A DNA stretch of 64,000 nt from Sipunculus nudus (taxonomy: Eukaryota; Annelida; Sipuncula; Golfingiida; Sipunculidae), in the NCBI GenBank assembly GCA_026874595.1, contig CM049318.1, positions 32,334,956-32,398,955 on the forward strand, in the 5' to 3' direction. Positions 44,489 to 57,600 of the stretch are shown here, piece by piece. Made by a program: the position numbers and the translations under genes. The notes beneath the pieces were generated by a model. The model was given only the letters and a program-made list of their open reading frames with translations, did no database searches and was not told where the DNA came from. The stretch's first letter is position 1, and each line of letters starts with the position of its first letter.

Positions 44489-45497
44489 GTAAGCATGACT
44501 TTACATACACAGCTTTCATTTACGCTAGTTTCTTGTATTATTTCTTTTTCTGTTTTACATTTTATGCTGATACTTTGTTTTTGAGCTTAAATGTTTTTAA
44601 GAGTACATATATACGTGTGTGTGAGCTTGTATATATTTGTCCGTGTCTTAGGTGTGTGCATACATGGTTTTCTTGAAAAGTGCTGAAATCTTATCAAGTT
44701 AATCATGTATAGCGAAATAAAGAATTCATTTACGAATTAATATTTTCTTAATTGATTTCAAAGGTAATTCAAAGCTTTTATTATTTTGTAATATCTATTT
44801 ATATACCAGACTTCAGTCAAAACTTTTAATGAAGAAGTTTCACAATAACTTACAGCATTATATTAAACATAATAAATGTGTAGTGAGTGTCAAACTCTAT
44901 AATGTTGAAAGGTAGCCAGTTTATTATTCAATGCACTGTAGTTGTTTTACCCCAGTAATACAATACAAGATATACAATTACATGCATGTGTAATAGTTAG
45001 GGATGAACTGTCCTGATGATAGATTATAATTGATGATCAGTCAGGGTGATGCAGATGATCCAATGATCAATCTTGCAATGCCATAATTGACTGCAAAGTT
45101 TTGCACTTCACTTTGGCATTGTGATGAGGAAATGTCTGCTTTATATGCATTGTGCAAGCAAACTGGAGAAAAGTCTGCATTTATTAAATAAATTAATTCT
45201 TAAGTAACTATGTAGACATGTAGGCTATGAAATTATGACATTGTTAGCCTGCATGTAGGCCTACCTATCAGATAAAATGATCTACTGCTTTTGATATAGT
45301 CCAAAAGTTCATACTTCTAAACAACCAGTTATTTCTGATTATAGGTCAACACTCAACAGACGTCAACTAATTTTTACTGATGATCAGTCATAAAATTACA
45401 ACCGTGTCCCAACACTGGTAATAGTGCATGCATGTATAATAGTGATTTAATTAACCAATTTTCATTTCTTATAATTTCAGGAAATCATAAATAGAAA

Positions 45498-45624
45498 ATG
45501 TCGCTGGTATCTAACCGTGTGTTCCTGGTTGCCATGGCAGCAATGATGTACACCTACATCAGTCAGCAGAGTGGGAAACTGACCCTGAAGGAGAGCCTGG
45601 ACCAGGAGTACGATTATATCATAG
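45498..45624 (+). CDS. Oxidoreductase exon 1 (coding part)
   Basis: Residues 1-42 plus one base, from [20 protein letters not shown] to EYDYII. The donor is G|GTCAGT. The exon extends upstream as 5' untranslated sequence to the acceptor ending at 45,480. Confidence 0.9.
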
Positions 45625-48600
45625 GTCAGTGAGGGTTCCATATCTGTGATCTGATCATACAGTAGCCTGCTACTGAGTATATAAACAGTATGAAATGACT
45701 TATTGCCCCCCCCCCCCCCCCCCCTCTGCAGATGCTGGGGACATAAATATGGGTTTGTCTGTCTGTCTGTCTGTCTGGCTGTCCCTTTGTCTGTCTTTCA
45801 GGATCTTTTCTTTTCCATGCAATAACTTTCCCAAATTTTATCCGATTTCATTCAAATTTGGATCACTGATTGCTCTCATGCATACCTCAGTTTGGATTGG
45901 TTTTGGAGGTACATTTGAAAAAATCCTCTCCAGCTCAAAAACAATATTATAAAATTTTGGTCAATTATTTCAGTTTTCATGTTTGCCTGCAGATGTCACC
46001 ACATGTCATAGTGGATTTTGGTCCTATTTCTCAATGTGTTTTAGTTTTTATGTTCCCCTGCAGATGTCTCCACATGTCATAGTGCATCTGTTTTAAGTTT
46101 TTAGATCAGCTGACTATAAGTCATCTGAGCTATAGTCGTGGTCCATTGTCTGTCGTCTGTCCGTCTGTCTGTCCGTCTGGATGTCCATCCATAAGACTGG
46201 CACGTTTCGACAACATTGGACCTACGAATCTGAAATTAGGCATACAGTTAGATGTCCCCAAAATCTCCTACCATGCCGAAATTTGGGTCTATAGGACTTT
46301 GTTCCTTCGAAATATTGAGGAAAAACCTCAATTTTTTATTAGAAATCTATTTTCACAATTCAGGACTGCCTCATATCAAAACCACTCATCTGTTTTTCTT
46401 CATATTTACCATAAATATTCCTCTATAGATATAGTTCCTATGTACAAGCCAGAAATTAAGTCAGTATTATTTAAATTAAAAAAGTTATGGGCCCAAACAA
46501 AATGGACTTTGTAGAAAAATCAGGAAAGATATTTGGCCACTTAAGACTGAAAGTGTTAAAGGTAGGGACTTTTTTTCAGTAATACAACTTTAATTAATCA
46601 AAATTTAATTGTATACCAAAATTAGATCAAAATCTGTTACATGTTTTTATTTATTAGCAAAAATATAAAATTGGTACCTTAAATTTCAACCAAATTTGGC
46701 CACGGCACGTTTTTTTCCTGTAAGTACTGTGGATTTAATTTTCACAGCATGTGCACATAAGGATTTAATCTGTTAAAATCTGAAATTTGAGGATAAAAGC
46801 TGAAAAATTAGGCTAGTTATTGAATTTTTTTGGAAGCTCTTGTTGTTTTCCCTTACATTGTCAAGCAGTCCACTTTGGTGACTGTAGGTCATTCAGTGCA
46901 GCTTTCTTTGCTCCCCAGGCTGTTGGCATAATGTTACGCAATCCCATCACTAGGGCAAGCCCTCTCTCCACTGAGTTGAGCTTGATCAGGCTGTCTGCAG
47001 TTAATACCATACCACAGGGAGCCTTTTTCTCTGGCCCCCCCTCCCCCCACCCCATTCTGTTGACAGACCTGTACTATGAACTAGATGAATCTTAAAATTA
47101 ACATTTTTTTCAGCAACAAGCAGTAACAACGGAGACCCCTCCCCCCCCCCCCCACCCACCCCTTCAATACACAGGACTAATAAACAAGACGAATCTTATA
47201 ATTTTAATGTTAAATAAATTCTTTTTGATGAGACTTGGGCAATTTTGATTTTTTTAAAGAAAAAAAATTCAGGTATTTAATCCTAATATTCAAAAGTGAT
47301 AAAATATTAGGATCTAATGTAAGTCCTAACTGCCAAATTTAAGAAGATATAAATACTTTGTAGCATTTCATTCATATCTCTTAAAGTTGGCGACGCCTAG
47401 GTGTGAATAACACTGTTAACTTAGTATTAAAATTAGGAATGTTGGTCAAACTTTGTGGGATTAATTTTTAACTCACATGCCCATGTATTTAACTTTTGAA
47501 AACTTAATTACCTTCACACATTATTTGTTTATGAAATGTTACTTTTATATAACACTTACAGTAGGCCTATTTGTTCCCTTGGTGCATCACTAAATGGTTT
47601 AGCTCATGTCCATTATTCTATCATTTACAGAGTTTCATTTTAGCAGGGCCATTTTCTCATAGCTTTTCTAATGATAATATACATGAAAAACCAAAAAATA
47701 AAAAATATTTTGCAGTTACTAATATTTTTCAAAATTCAGCTGAGCGATGTGACCCATGGGTCCCTTGTTTAAGTTGTGCCCTCAAGATTTTCTCCACATG
47801 TCATGAATTAGGTTGTTTTTTAAACATGAAAGACAACAAGAGCCATAGCAAGGGACATTAATTCCACGAATTTGCTTGTTTCATAAGCATGCAAAATCTT
47901 AAAAAAATGACAATGATAAGGGAATTGAAAGAAAGTATAAATTCTTGTTCATTATCAACAGATAATTTGATAGATATGATGTCATTTATAATACTAGTAA
48001 CTCTTTTTAAACAGGGAACATGACAGTTTTGTCATAATTAATAACATCAGTCTTTTATTTTCTGTGCTACAGGCATGAATAATGTACATAAGACACCAAT
48101 AATGGCCGCTCATACATGTACAAGGGATTTCTCATCCTTATATGTTTTATTTTCTCAGTAATATCTTGTTGGACTTTAAAATAAACAATTGGAAACCCTC
48201 ATAAACAAAAGAACAACCACATTATATCAGTTATCATGTATATCTATGTTTCATGCATTTTGTGTCTGTATGAGTGTGGATAATCTTCCTTTTTATGATT
48301 TATTAATTAGATCACTTTATTAAAGTAGATCACTTAAATATCAGTGCTATACATGAACACTTTAAAGTCATCATAACAGAATCTAAAGCTGTATGAAAAG
48401 TGACAGTGTTTGTGTTATGTGGCTTATTTGTGGAAGGTTTTGAACTCAGTGTCAAGATACCTTCTCAAGAATATATATATGAACCTTTCTTAAATACCTA
48501 GATATCATATGTTAGATTTATTGAAGATGTGGCTCAGATATATGATTAATAATCAACAAGTTCATGCATTGTGTAATTTTTCATTTAATTATGCTAATTT

Positions 48601-51600
48601 ATTCAGTGGGAGCTGGGTCAGCAGGATCAGTGCTGGCCAATCGGCTGTCAGAGAACCCCAACATGAGAGTGTTACTGTTGGAGGCCGGGCCAGCTGAGTA
48701 CTCTGGGACAAGCCTACCATTCAATGTGGCTAACCTTCAGGGGTCACCAATTGATTGGCAGTTCAAGACTGTCCCACAAAAACACTGCTGTGGGGGGCTC
48801 AATGACAAGGTGAGTTGAGTATTATGTTAAATCATAACATTACCACAAAGTCTGGTGTTTTCGTGAAATAATACTTAGCGCATTATTTTCTTAAAACATT
48901 TTCATATAACCTCACTAAGTTTGAGCAAGGTTTTAAGATATTCCATATTGATTCATTGATATTTACATTCTAGTTTTTTCTAAGAGAGTTCTTCAAGCAG
49001 TTTCTTCAATATTAGGGTAAACCCATTAAAACATATTAGTCTTCATTGATTTTGGAGATATTTATATGTCCCTCTTAGGTGGGACATATCATGGTATACA
49101 ATCCCATATTATGTTTGTACATCTGTCTGTTAACTTTAAGTGTTGCCACAATAACTTACCAGGACTTTCAAAATCCATGCATTTTTAGCTCAGATGACTG
49201 TAAGTCATCTGAACTATATGGATCACCTTTTGTCCGTCGTCCGTTCGGCCGTCCTGGAGTCTGTCCGTTAACAGGGCACAAATCGTAACTGCTAGACCTG
49301 GAATCTTTTCACTTTACATCAAGAGAGATCCATGAAAAAATCTGCTTGGAAACCTGGAATTAGGTCTCTGTAACCCATATCCTTCGAGCTATGGGGCCCC
49401 AAAGTACCCCCCAGAATAGTGAAAAATTTCATACAAAAACTTCAATATCTCATTAACTACATCACTGATGGTCATGATTTTGGCATACATATTGATCATG
49501 AGAGGTTCCATCAGTTCCTGCAGCCTGGGTGCACCACATGTATTTGTTTGGGCTTTTTTTTCGAATTTTTTTTTTCTGTTTTTGAGACCTTTTAAGATAT
49601 GAACATCTGTTAACAGGGCACAAATCATAACAACTGGACCTAGAATCTTCATTCTTTACACACAGGGAGACCCATGAAAAATGTCTATAGAAACCTGAAA
49701 TTAGGTCTGTGTAACCCATATCCATTAAGCTGTATTGCTCCAAAATACCCCTCAGAATAATGAAAAATTTGATACAAAACTCCAGTATCTCAATTACTAC
49801 AACACTGATGCTCATGATTTCTGGCATACATATTGATCATGACATGTTCCATCAGTTTCAGCAGACTGGGTGCGCCACCTCTATTTTTTTAAAATTTTTA
49901 CGAATTATTTTCTCTATTTTTGAGACCTTTAAAGATGTGGTTATCTGTCAACAGGGTACAAATTGTAACAACTGGACCTAGAATCTTCATTCTTGTCATG
50001 CAAGGAGGCCCATGAAAAGTTTTTGTGGATACCTGAAATTAGGTCTCTGTTACCCATTGCCTTCAAGCTATAGGACTCCAAAGTATCCCTCAGAATAATG
50101 GAAAATTTGATACAAAAGCTGAAGTATCTGGACAACTAATCCAGAGACCACCATGCTTCTTTGCATGGATATTGACCATTTAGTGTTTTTATTAGTTTCT
50201 GCAGACTGGTGGAGCCACCTGAATTTTTAAAATTTTACACATTTTTTCTCTATTTTTGATATATATTAATATAGACACAATCTCAACCTGTTGGTTAATC
50301 TGTTTGATACTTCAGTTGAATGGTTATATACTACCATTCAGATGATAAAATTTCCTTTTGCAAATCTCTTCCCAGTCAGCTGAGCGTCATGACCCATGGG
50401 TCACTTGTTTATGAGGTCAGAGGTCACAAGATATATAACAGCTGTACATGTATTATGCACTCGTAGGGTGATATTGTATTTGTATGTAAAATATTCAAGA
50501 AAATCTAGCTCTGTTACACTATATATTAATTTCAACTTACACACAGGAAATTAAACAGTCAAAATTGTTGTCATTCATAAAAACATTGTATTTTACAATA
50601 ATGTTAACTGTAACCTGTAGTTTATTTTAAATATTAATTTATATATTACAAACCTTGTTTTGTATAGTAATAAATTCCCTGTTTTGCTGCATTGAGATTT
50701 TTCATTTACAGCAAAATCGCTTCCCCCGAGGGAAGATCCTGGGAGGATCGAGCAGTATAAACTACATGACATACATCCGAGGAAACAGGTTTGACTATGA
50801 CTCATGGGAAGCTGCTGGATGTGAGGGCTGGGGCTTCGATGACATTCTCCCATACTTCCTTAAAGCGGAATCCAACCAAAATAAAGAATTCTTGGCAAAT
50901 GGTAAAGAAACTGTTTTTGTCAATCTATTTCTGTTCATGGTCATCTTTATGGTCAGTATATACATAGGAAAAATAATTTTCTTACCATCAGAAAAAAATA
51001 TCTTTTGTGAGAATATTGTCTAGGGAGTGGCAAGAAATATTTTCTTGCTAAGACAGAGTGAATTTTTCATTTTTCTTTTGATAAGAATAATATTTCTTCT
51101 CATAAGGTCTCTTTTCTTGCCTTCAGAAGATGATATGACAGGAAATAATTTCTTGGGACATTATAATGAAGGAAGTTTTTCTTATGATAGGATAATATAT
51201 CTTGTCACAAGAAAATCACTATACATTTTCTTGACCTTTAGCATGTTGCCTGTAAATCTGGCCAAATATTGAGGATTTCTTGTTAAAAAAATATTTTCTT
51301 TGTATAAAGTCTACTTGCTTATATGAACCAGTCAAATTATGCATTTTCTTGATCCATGGGACAATGCTTTCTGCTATTAAAATTACTCTGTTATCTTGTT
51401 GAATTTATGTAATGGGGAGATTCACTTAAATTTGAAAAGAAAAAATACAACTAGTTATAGATATTTTTTGTTAAGTGTATTTTGAGTGTGGAAAATAAGT
51501 AGATATAATCACAGGTTTTGTTTTATTTACAGGTTATCACAGCACAGAGGGTCCAATGATAATATCTGATGTCAGGGTTACTTCCCTGACAGAGGCGTTT

Positions 51601-54600
51601 GTTAGTGCTGGGAGAGAACTTGGACATCCAACTATTGACATAAATGGAGAATCACAATTTGGTGAGAAAAAACTGTTTATAATAATGATACAAACATTAT
51701 GAATTTAATAGATTTTTCTGTATTGTGGTCTTTGCCTGAATGGAGTCGTAATATTATTATTTATTATTACAGATGCAGTTTATATTGTTACCTTGTAATT
51801 TTATCTCCTAACTTATCACCAATGAACCATACCCTAACTATCCCTTGAACTTTACCCTTATTGTTTCCTCAGACAAAGTCAGGGGATAGTATGTTTTATG
51901 CACCGTCGTGCAGCTGCCATCTCAGAGAATTCTTTCAGGTCAGATAACTCAAAAAATATTTTACGGATCTTTACCAAACTAGACATGTTCATAGATATGG
52001 GTGAGAGGACAAAGCCTATATAAAAAGGGGTCATGACCTTAACCTTAAATAGCTCCATTTTTGGGAAAAAACACTCAAATTCTTAAATATCTCCAGAAAT
52101 ATTGCATGGATTGATCCAAAAATCAAGTTGAATGAAGATCTCGGATGGTTTTGTCATATACTTGAAACTGGTGGCACCACCTATTATCCTTTTCTTGTTT
52201 AGCATCTTTTATACCCAATCATTGCCACTTGACAGTATTGTGAGCATTATAATTCTAAAACAAATGGACAAATTTCTTTCATATTATGCAAATACATAGG
52301 TATGCATGGGTTATGGGATGATGCATATTTAAATTGGGTCATGACCTTTCCTATGAGAATGACCTTGACCTTGAACATTGCCATATATGGTGAAAATCAC
52401 ACATATCATAAATATCTCAATAAGGGATGCATCGATTGGTCCAAAAATCAAGTTGACTGAAAATCTTGGACAGCTTTGTCTTCTGCGGAAGACAGGTGGC
52501 ACCACCTGTCCTTTTCTTGTTTCTAATACCCCAATATTGCCACTTGACAGTACTGTGAGCATTATAAGTCAAAAACTAATTGACAGATTGGGCTAAAAAT
52601 TATGCATGTCCATAGATCTTGGATGCCTACATCTTGTATTCGAGACTAGTAGTGCTATCTGCAATCATTTTTGTGTGGCGTGACTGGCGTCCATCCATAC
52701 ATGTGCTCTGGGTGAAAATTGCTTATATCTCAGGAGTGGTTCAAGGTATTAGTCCGAAATTTGGCATTTCAATCCATCGTGGAGAGTTTTCTAGTAAAGC
52801 TGACAGGTGGCACCACCTACCTAACCATAAACATAGTATAACTTAATGCCCTTTTCTCAGGAATGATTAGCTTGTTTGGCGTGAAATCGTGCATGTCCAT
52901 AGATATTGGATACCTCCATCTCATGTTCAAGACTGGTGGAACCATCTGCAATAGTTTTCATGTGGCATCGATCGATACATTTGCTTAAGGTGATAATTGC
53001 TCATATTTGAGGAGTTGTTCAATGTGTTGGTCTGAAATTTGGTATGAAAATCCATCTTTAGGAGTTTTATTGGCCGGCCAGACAGATGGCGCCACCTACC
53101 TTACCGCTCTCATAGTACATTTGCTGTAGGTGAAAATTGCTCATATCTGAGGAATCATTCAAAATGCACACAATTGAATTCCTGGCAGCATCACATCATA
53201 ACACACTTGCATTGCAGATCTTCACCTTGGCCCATTACCACAAAGGTGTATATAGATTTGTTCCGTACCGACCACAAGATATTGCTAAAGGGTCGTGGGA
53301 GTTTGCTAACTTACGGGTGTGGCAACACAATACACGGCAATATACCCTTTCTCCCTAGCAGGACCCAACTGGTCCCTGTTTACAAGTATAATATAGAATC
53401 TCCTTTATCCTACTATCATTTTAAGGTGTAGGGTTTTGGTAAAAAAAAGTGTTATTCTGCTCAGATATTTGCTGATACCCTGACAGCACCCGGATAGAAC
53501 CCTGACAGTACCCTGATAGAACCCTGACTGGTTTATTTCTCCCAGTTTCTCAAAACCACTCATAGGGCTGCCATTTTGCGCATACACACAAAAACTTGGA
53601 TATCAGAGGTCTCATGTTAAAATCACAAGTATAACAGTTGTGTTTATACAGTCAGATATAATCTGCAAGTATTAGTGGTATAACTGTTAATTTGAACAGC
53701 ACCAAAGTTTATACATGTGCAACTAATAAGTTACAAGTACCTGGCTATTTACCTTCACCTTTCAGCACGGTGTACAAGTTAGACTGAATTTACTCGATCA
53801 ATATTGTAGATGAAATTATATAAAGCAGAATTTCAAGTTATGAAGATGGTATATAAAACAACTGACTAATAATCGATCATCTTTCAGTCATTGAACATGA
53901 TTTTACAACTGATTCCTACCACTAGCAAGTACCATACAATTCGTATGAACCCTTTCATCTTTGTGTTGTTTAGGTTTCATGCACATGCAGTCTACATCAT
54001 ACAATGGTAAAAGGTGGAGCACTGCTGATGCCTATCTACGCCCGGCCACGCATCGTGACAACCTTCATATAGCAACAGAATGTCAAGTCACAAAGGTTAG
54101 TTTCCTTCTCTGTACAATTGTGCCCCCGCTTCCTCAGAACAGGGACATTGATTTGGGTTTGTCTGTCTGTCCGTCTGTGTGGCCGTCTGTCAGGTTTTTG
54201 TTAATGTGCCATAACTTTCCTAAATATCATCTGATTTCATTTCATATTTGGGTTAGTAAATGCTCTCATGAATACCTTGGTTGGGATTGGTTTTGGATTG
54301 ACTGTCTGATATTTATTATCACCAGCTCCAAAACAAAACTAAAATTTTCCCTTTTGTTCCCAACTCACAACAAAAATTATGACATGTGGAGTCATCTTCA
54401 GGGGACAATGGAAACTAAAACACAGGCACTATGACATGTGGAGACATCTTCAGTGGAAAATGAAAACATATTGATGGGGCAAGCATGAAGCTTACAGGAA
54501 GCTAAAATAACAAGAGGTGGAAGTGAAGGTCATAAATTCCACAAATTTGCTTTTTGATATAATGATTTTCATAATCTGTTAATTCGAGAATATATTTAAT

Positions 54601-57600
54601 CTAGATTTTATTACCACAACCATAAAACAGTATCAAGATAGGCACTTATAAAACATTATCAATAAAGCCATATAATATAAGAAAAGTAGTCTGAGACAAC
54701 ATATATACCTCCTCCAGAATCCTATATATATTCCATTTCATATACTCATGTCCACCTGTTTTTTTGGCTTTGAAAATTTGTATTAGTTATATTTCAAGGG
54801 GAAAATATTAATCTAGGGTAGAAGAAGTAGCTTAATTTTCAACAAGATAAATAATTATCTACCTTACACCTTGTTTGGGGAAACAGAATTATTAAAAAAA
54901 TATTACAGCATATCAGCCCCACATATGGCGGTCAGGGTTATTGGTCACATGCAAAAAACAGCCTCAATTGACAGCTGCTCATAGGATGATGTAATGTTAA
55001 TACTCTAAAAAATATAACCTGCTAAAACAAATATGGCTATACTCATGCAGGGAGACGTGATCAGTCAGATCATTGTAAAGAGTAAAAAAAGTTGTGACAC
55101 ACAAACTGGAGGTTTATTGTAAAAGTCATCAATTGTTGTCATATTAGGCTGGCACCTCATGAAACAGATTTAAAAAAATATTAAACAATATAAACTTTTA
55201 AGAAAATTATCTTGAAAACATGAACACAGGTTTAGTGAAATGGAGTATAATCAGAAAATGTGTGTTGCTGGGTGGATCAGAGGTGAGCTCTAAGACAAAG
55301 AAGGCCCCTAACACTAATCAGTGGACCTGGCCTTGGCTAGACCAAATAATTGCCCTAATCTCACAGTGATATAGAATCTCTTAAATTTTCATATATTATT
55401 ATGGTGGTCCAAGTCATCTCCAAAGTTTTAATGGGTTGTTCCTCAGGTATTAACTTAACCAGCCCTAACCACCCAAAGTTAAATAAACATTTATGTGTGA
55501 ATAACTTTTTTTAGAAAAAGTGCTGACAGTTTAACCAACTACAGTGAAAACAATACTTTTTCCATGTCTGAGGCAAAAAAAAAATATTGTGGAAGAAGGT
55601 GCATGTACATGAATGCAATGGCAATTTATTTTCAGAGTAATTGAAAGTAATTAATATATAGTTATCAAGGGTGGAACCAATATGGTAAAAATTGCTGACC
55701 ATTCTGAAATTGAACAATGTTAAACTGTTATTTAATTTAATCAAATTTTTTCTAATGTATATGTAAGGAGTAAAGTTAAATGTCTGTGTAATATAAGAAA
55801 ACTCTTTAATTCTTGATTAACAAAAACAGATAAAAGCAAGATGTATGATCACTCCATGTAAGAGGTGTGTATAACTTAAACACTCACCTGGCCAAATAAT
55901 TGTATATAATACAGTTTATTATTGTTCAAAGTATAATAAAATAAATTTGATCAAATTTTGTACTGAATTCAGTTGTAGCAAGTAGGTACAAAAACTAATA
56001 CACTGTAAATAAACACCCACTTTAATATTATTATTACATGTTTTAATTTAACATGTCTTATATGTAACATGTCTTATAGGAATATTTATTTAACCAGATT
56101 CAGAATAGAAGGTGTGGATATGAGCATTCATGTATGAAAATGTCTGTATATAATTCTTGGGATATCAGGCAATAGATTTTTCAGTAAATGTCTATTACAA
56201 AAGTCTCTTATCTATACATTTTGAAGGTCTTCATCATCAGTTTATGCTTTCTGTCATTCTTATTTGTATGACTTATGCATATTGTTGCAATTTTTAAAAA
56301 ACAATTACTTGAAATTTTTTCTATATATTTTATTTTTTACAAGCTCACTATTTTATATTTAGAATATTTAATGGATCTGTGGAATTTTAAGGTTTACTAC
56401 TCTCACAACCACAGAGATATCTTTAGATATCTTTGTGGTCTTAAATATCTTAAATATTAGAAATGAGCACAGGGTATGATGATATTGAGAGAGTGCAGAA
56501 TTTCCCAGTATTACATATGCATTAATTATCACAGATTTCAAATTGAATTAATGACATACTTTCAGGTTTTATTTAAAGAAAAAACAGCCGTTGGAGTAGA
56601 ATTTGTCCATAATGACACAACCAAGACTGTGCTGGCTCGCCGTGAGGTGATCCTGTCAGCCGGCGTAGTGGGATCAGCTCAGCTACTGTTGTTGTCTGGT
56701 GTTGGTCCAAGGAGGCAGCTAGAAAAATTCCAGGTGAAACTGCACTTTAACATGATATGTAGTACTATAAAGTTTGAGCTTTTGCTGAAATACCTATTGT
56801 TATCAGCTGAGTAAATAAGTGTGTGGAATTGAGGTTTCAGCACTCATAATGCCGCAGAACATTTGAAACATTGTTCTTGCAGTTGGTTTATTATTTATTT
56901 TTCTAAATTTGTTAGCTTAGCTCACATTCATTCATGCTCATTTAACCATTCAGATATTATCCATCTTCCTACCATTTGTCCTTGAAGCATTGCTTGTGTT
57001 GTAACTATTAGCGGTTGTCTGCCCGGCTGTCAGAATGAACACCCCAGAATAATCAAATATTTGATACAAAAGCTCAAGTATCTGAATAACTAATTCATTA
57101 ATCACCTTGATTCATGCATATTGATTATGGCATGTTTCATCATTTCCTGCAGACTGGGGGCACCACTTGGTTTTAGCAAATTTTAACAAATTTTTCTCTA
57201 TTTTTGAGACCCTCAAATTGTGGTCGTCCGTTAACAGGGCACAATTCCTAACCATTCAATCTTCTTACTTGACATCCTTGGAGGCCCATGAAAGGGCTCA
57301 CTAGGAACCTGAAATTAGGTCTCTGTTACCCATATTCTCTGAGCTTTGAGAAAATTTGAAAATTTGATACAAAAGCAGAGCACAAATCATAACCAATGGA
57401 CCAAAAATGTACTTTTTAGCTCAGCTGAAAAAAAAATCCCTGCAAAACTGGTCATGGTGATCTATATTCTGCAAGCTGTGTTCTGGAAACATTAATTTCA
57501 CTGTTTGAACTTGTAGCAAATGTTCAGTCATGCCTAGTATCACTATTTTGCCCTGAACCATAAGTAATGTGCTTTATGCGTACAAATCTTCCGGCCCCTC

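Larger units (their letters stand above)
45625..48606 (+). other. Intron 1 of the oxidoreductase gene
   Basis: 2982 bp, largely made of two nested dispersed repeats (see the entries at 45,705 and 46,098). A poly-C run (45,706-45,724) and another C-rich run (about 47,140-47,151) are present. No coding exon was seen. Confidence 0.8.

Noticed and set aside
46820-47095. 91-codon plus-strand frame in intron 1
   Set aside because: It lies inside the interior of repeat family 2 and has no family resemblance.
50902-51272. Extension of oxidoreductase exon 3 and further frames in intron 3
   Set aside because: The donor at 50,902 fits phase with exon 4 exactly; the read-through sequence is hydrophobic low-complexity translation of T-rich intron.
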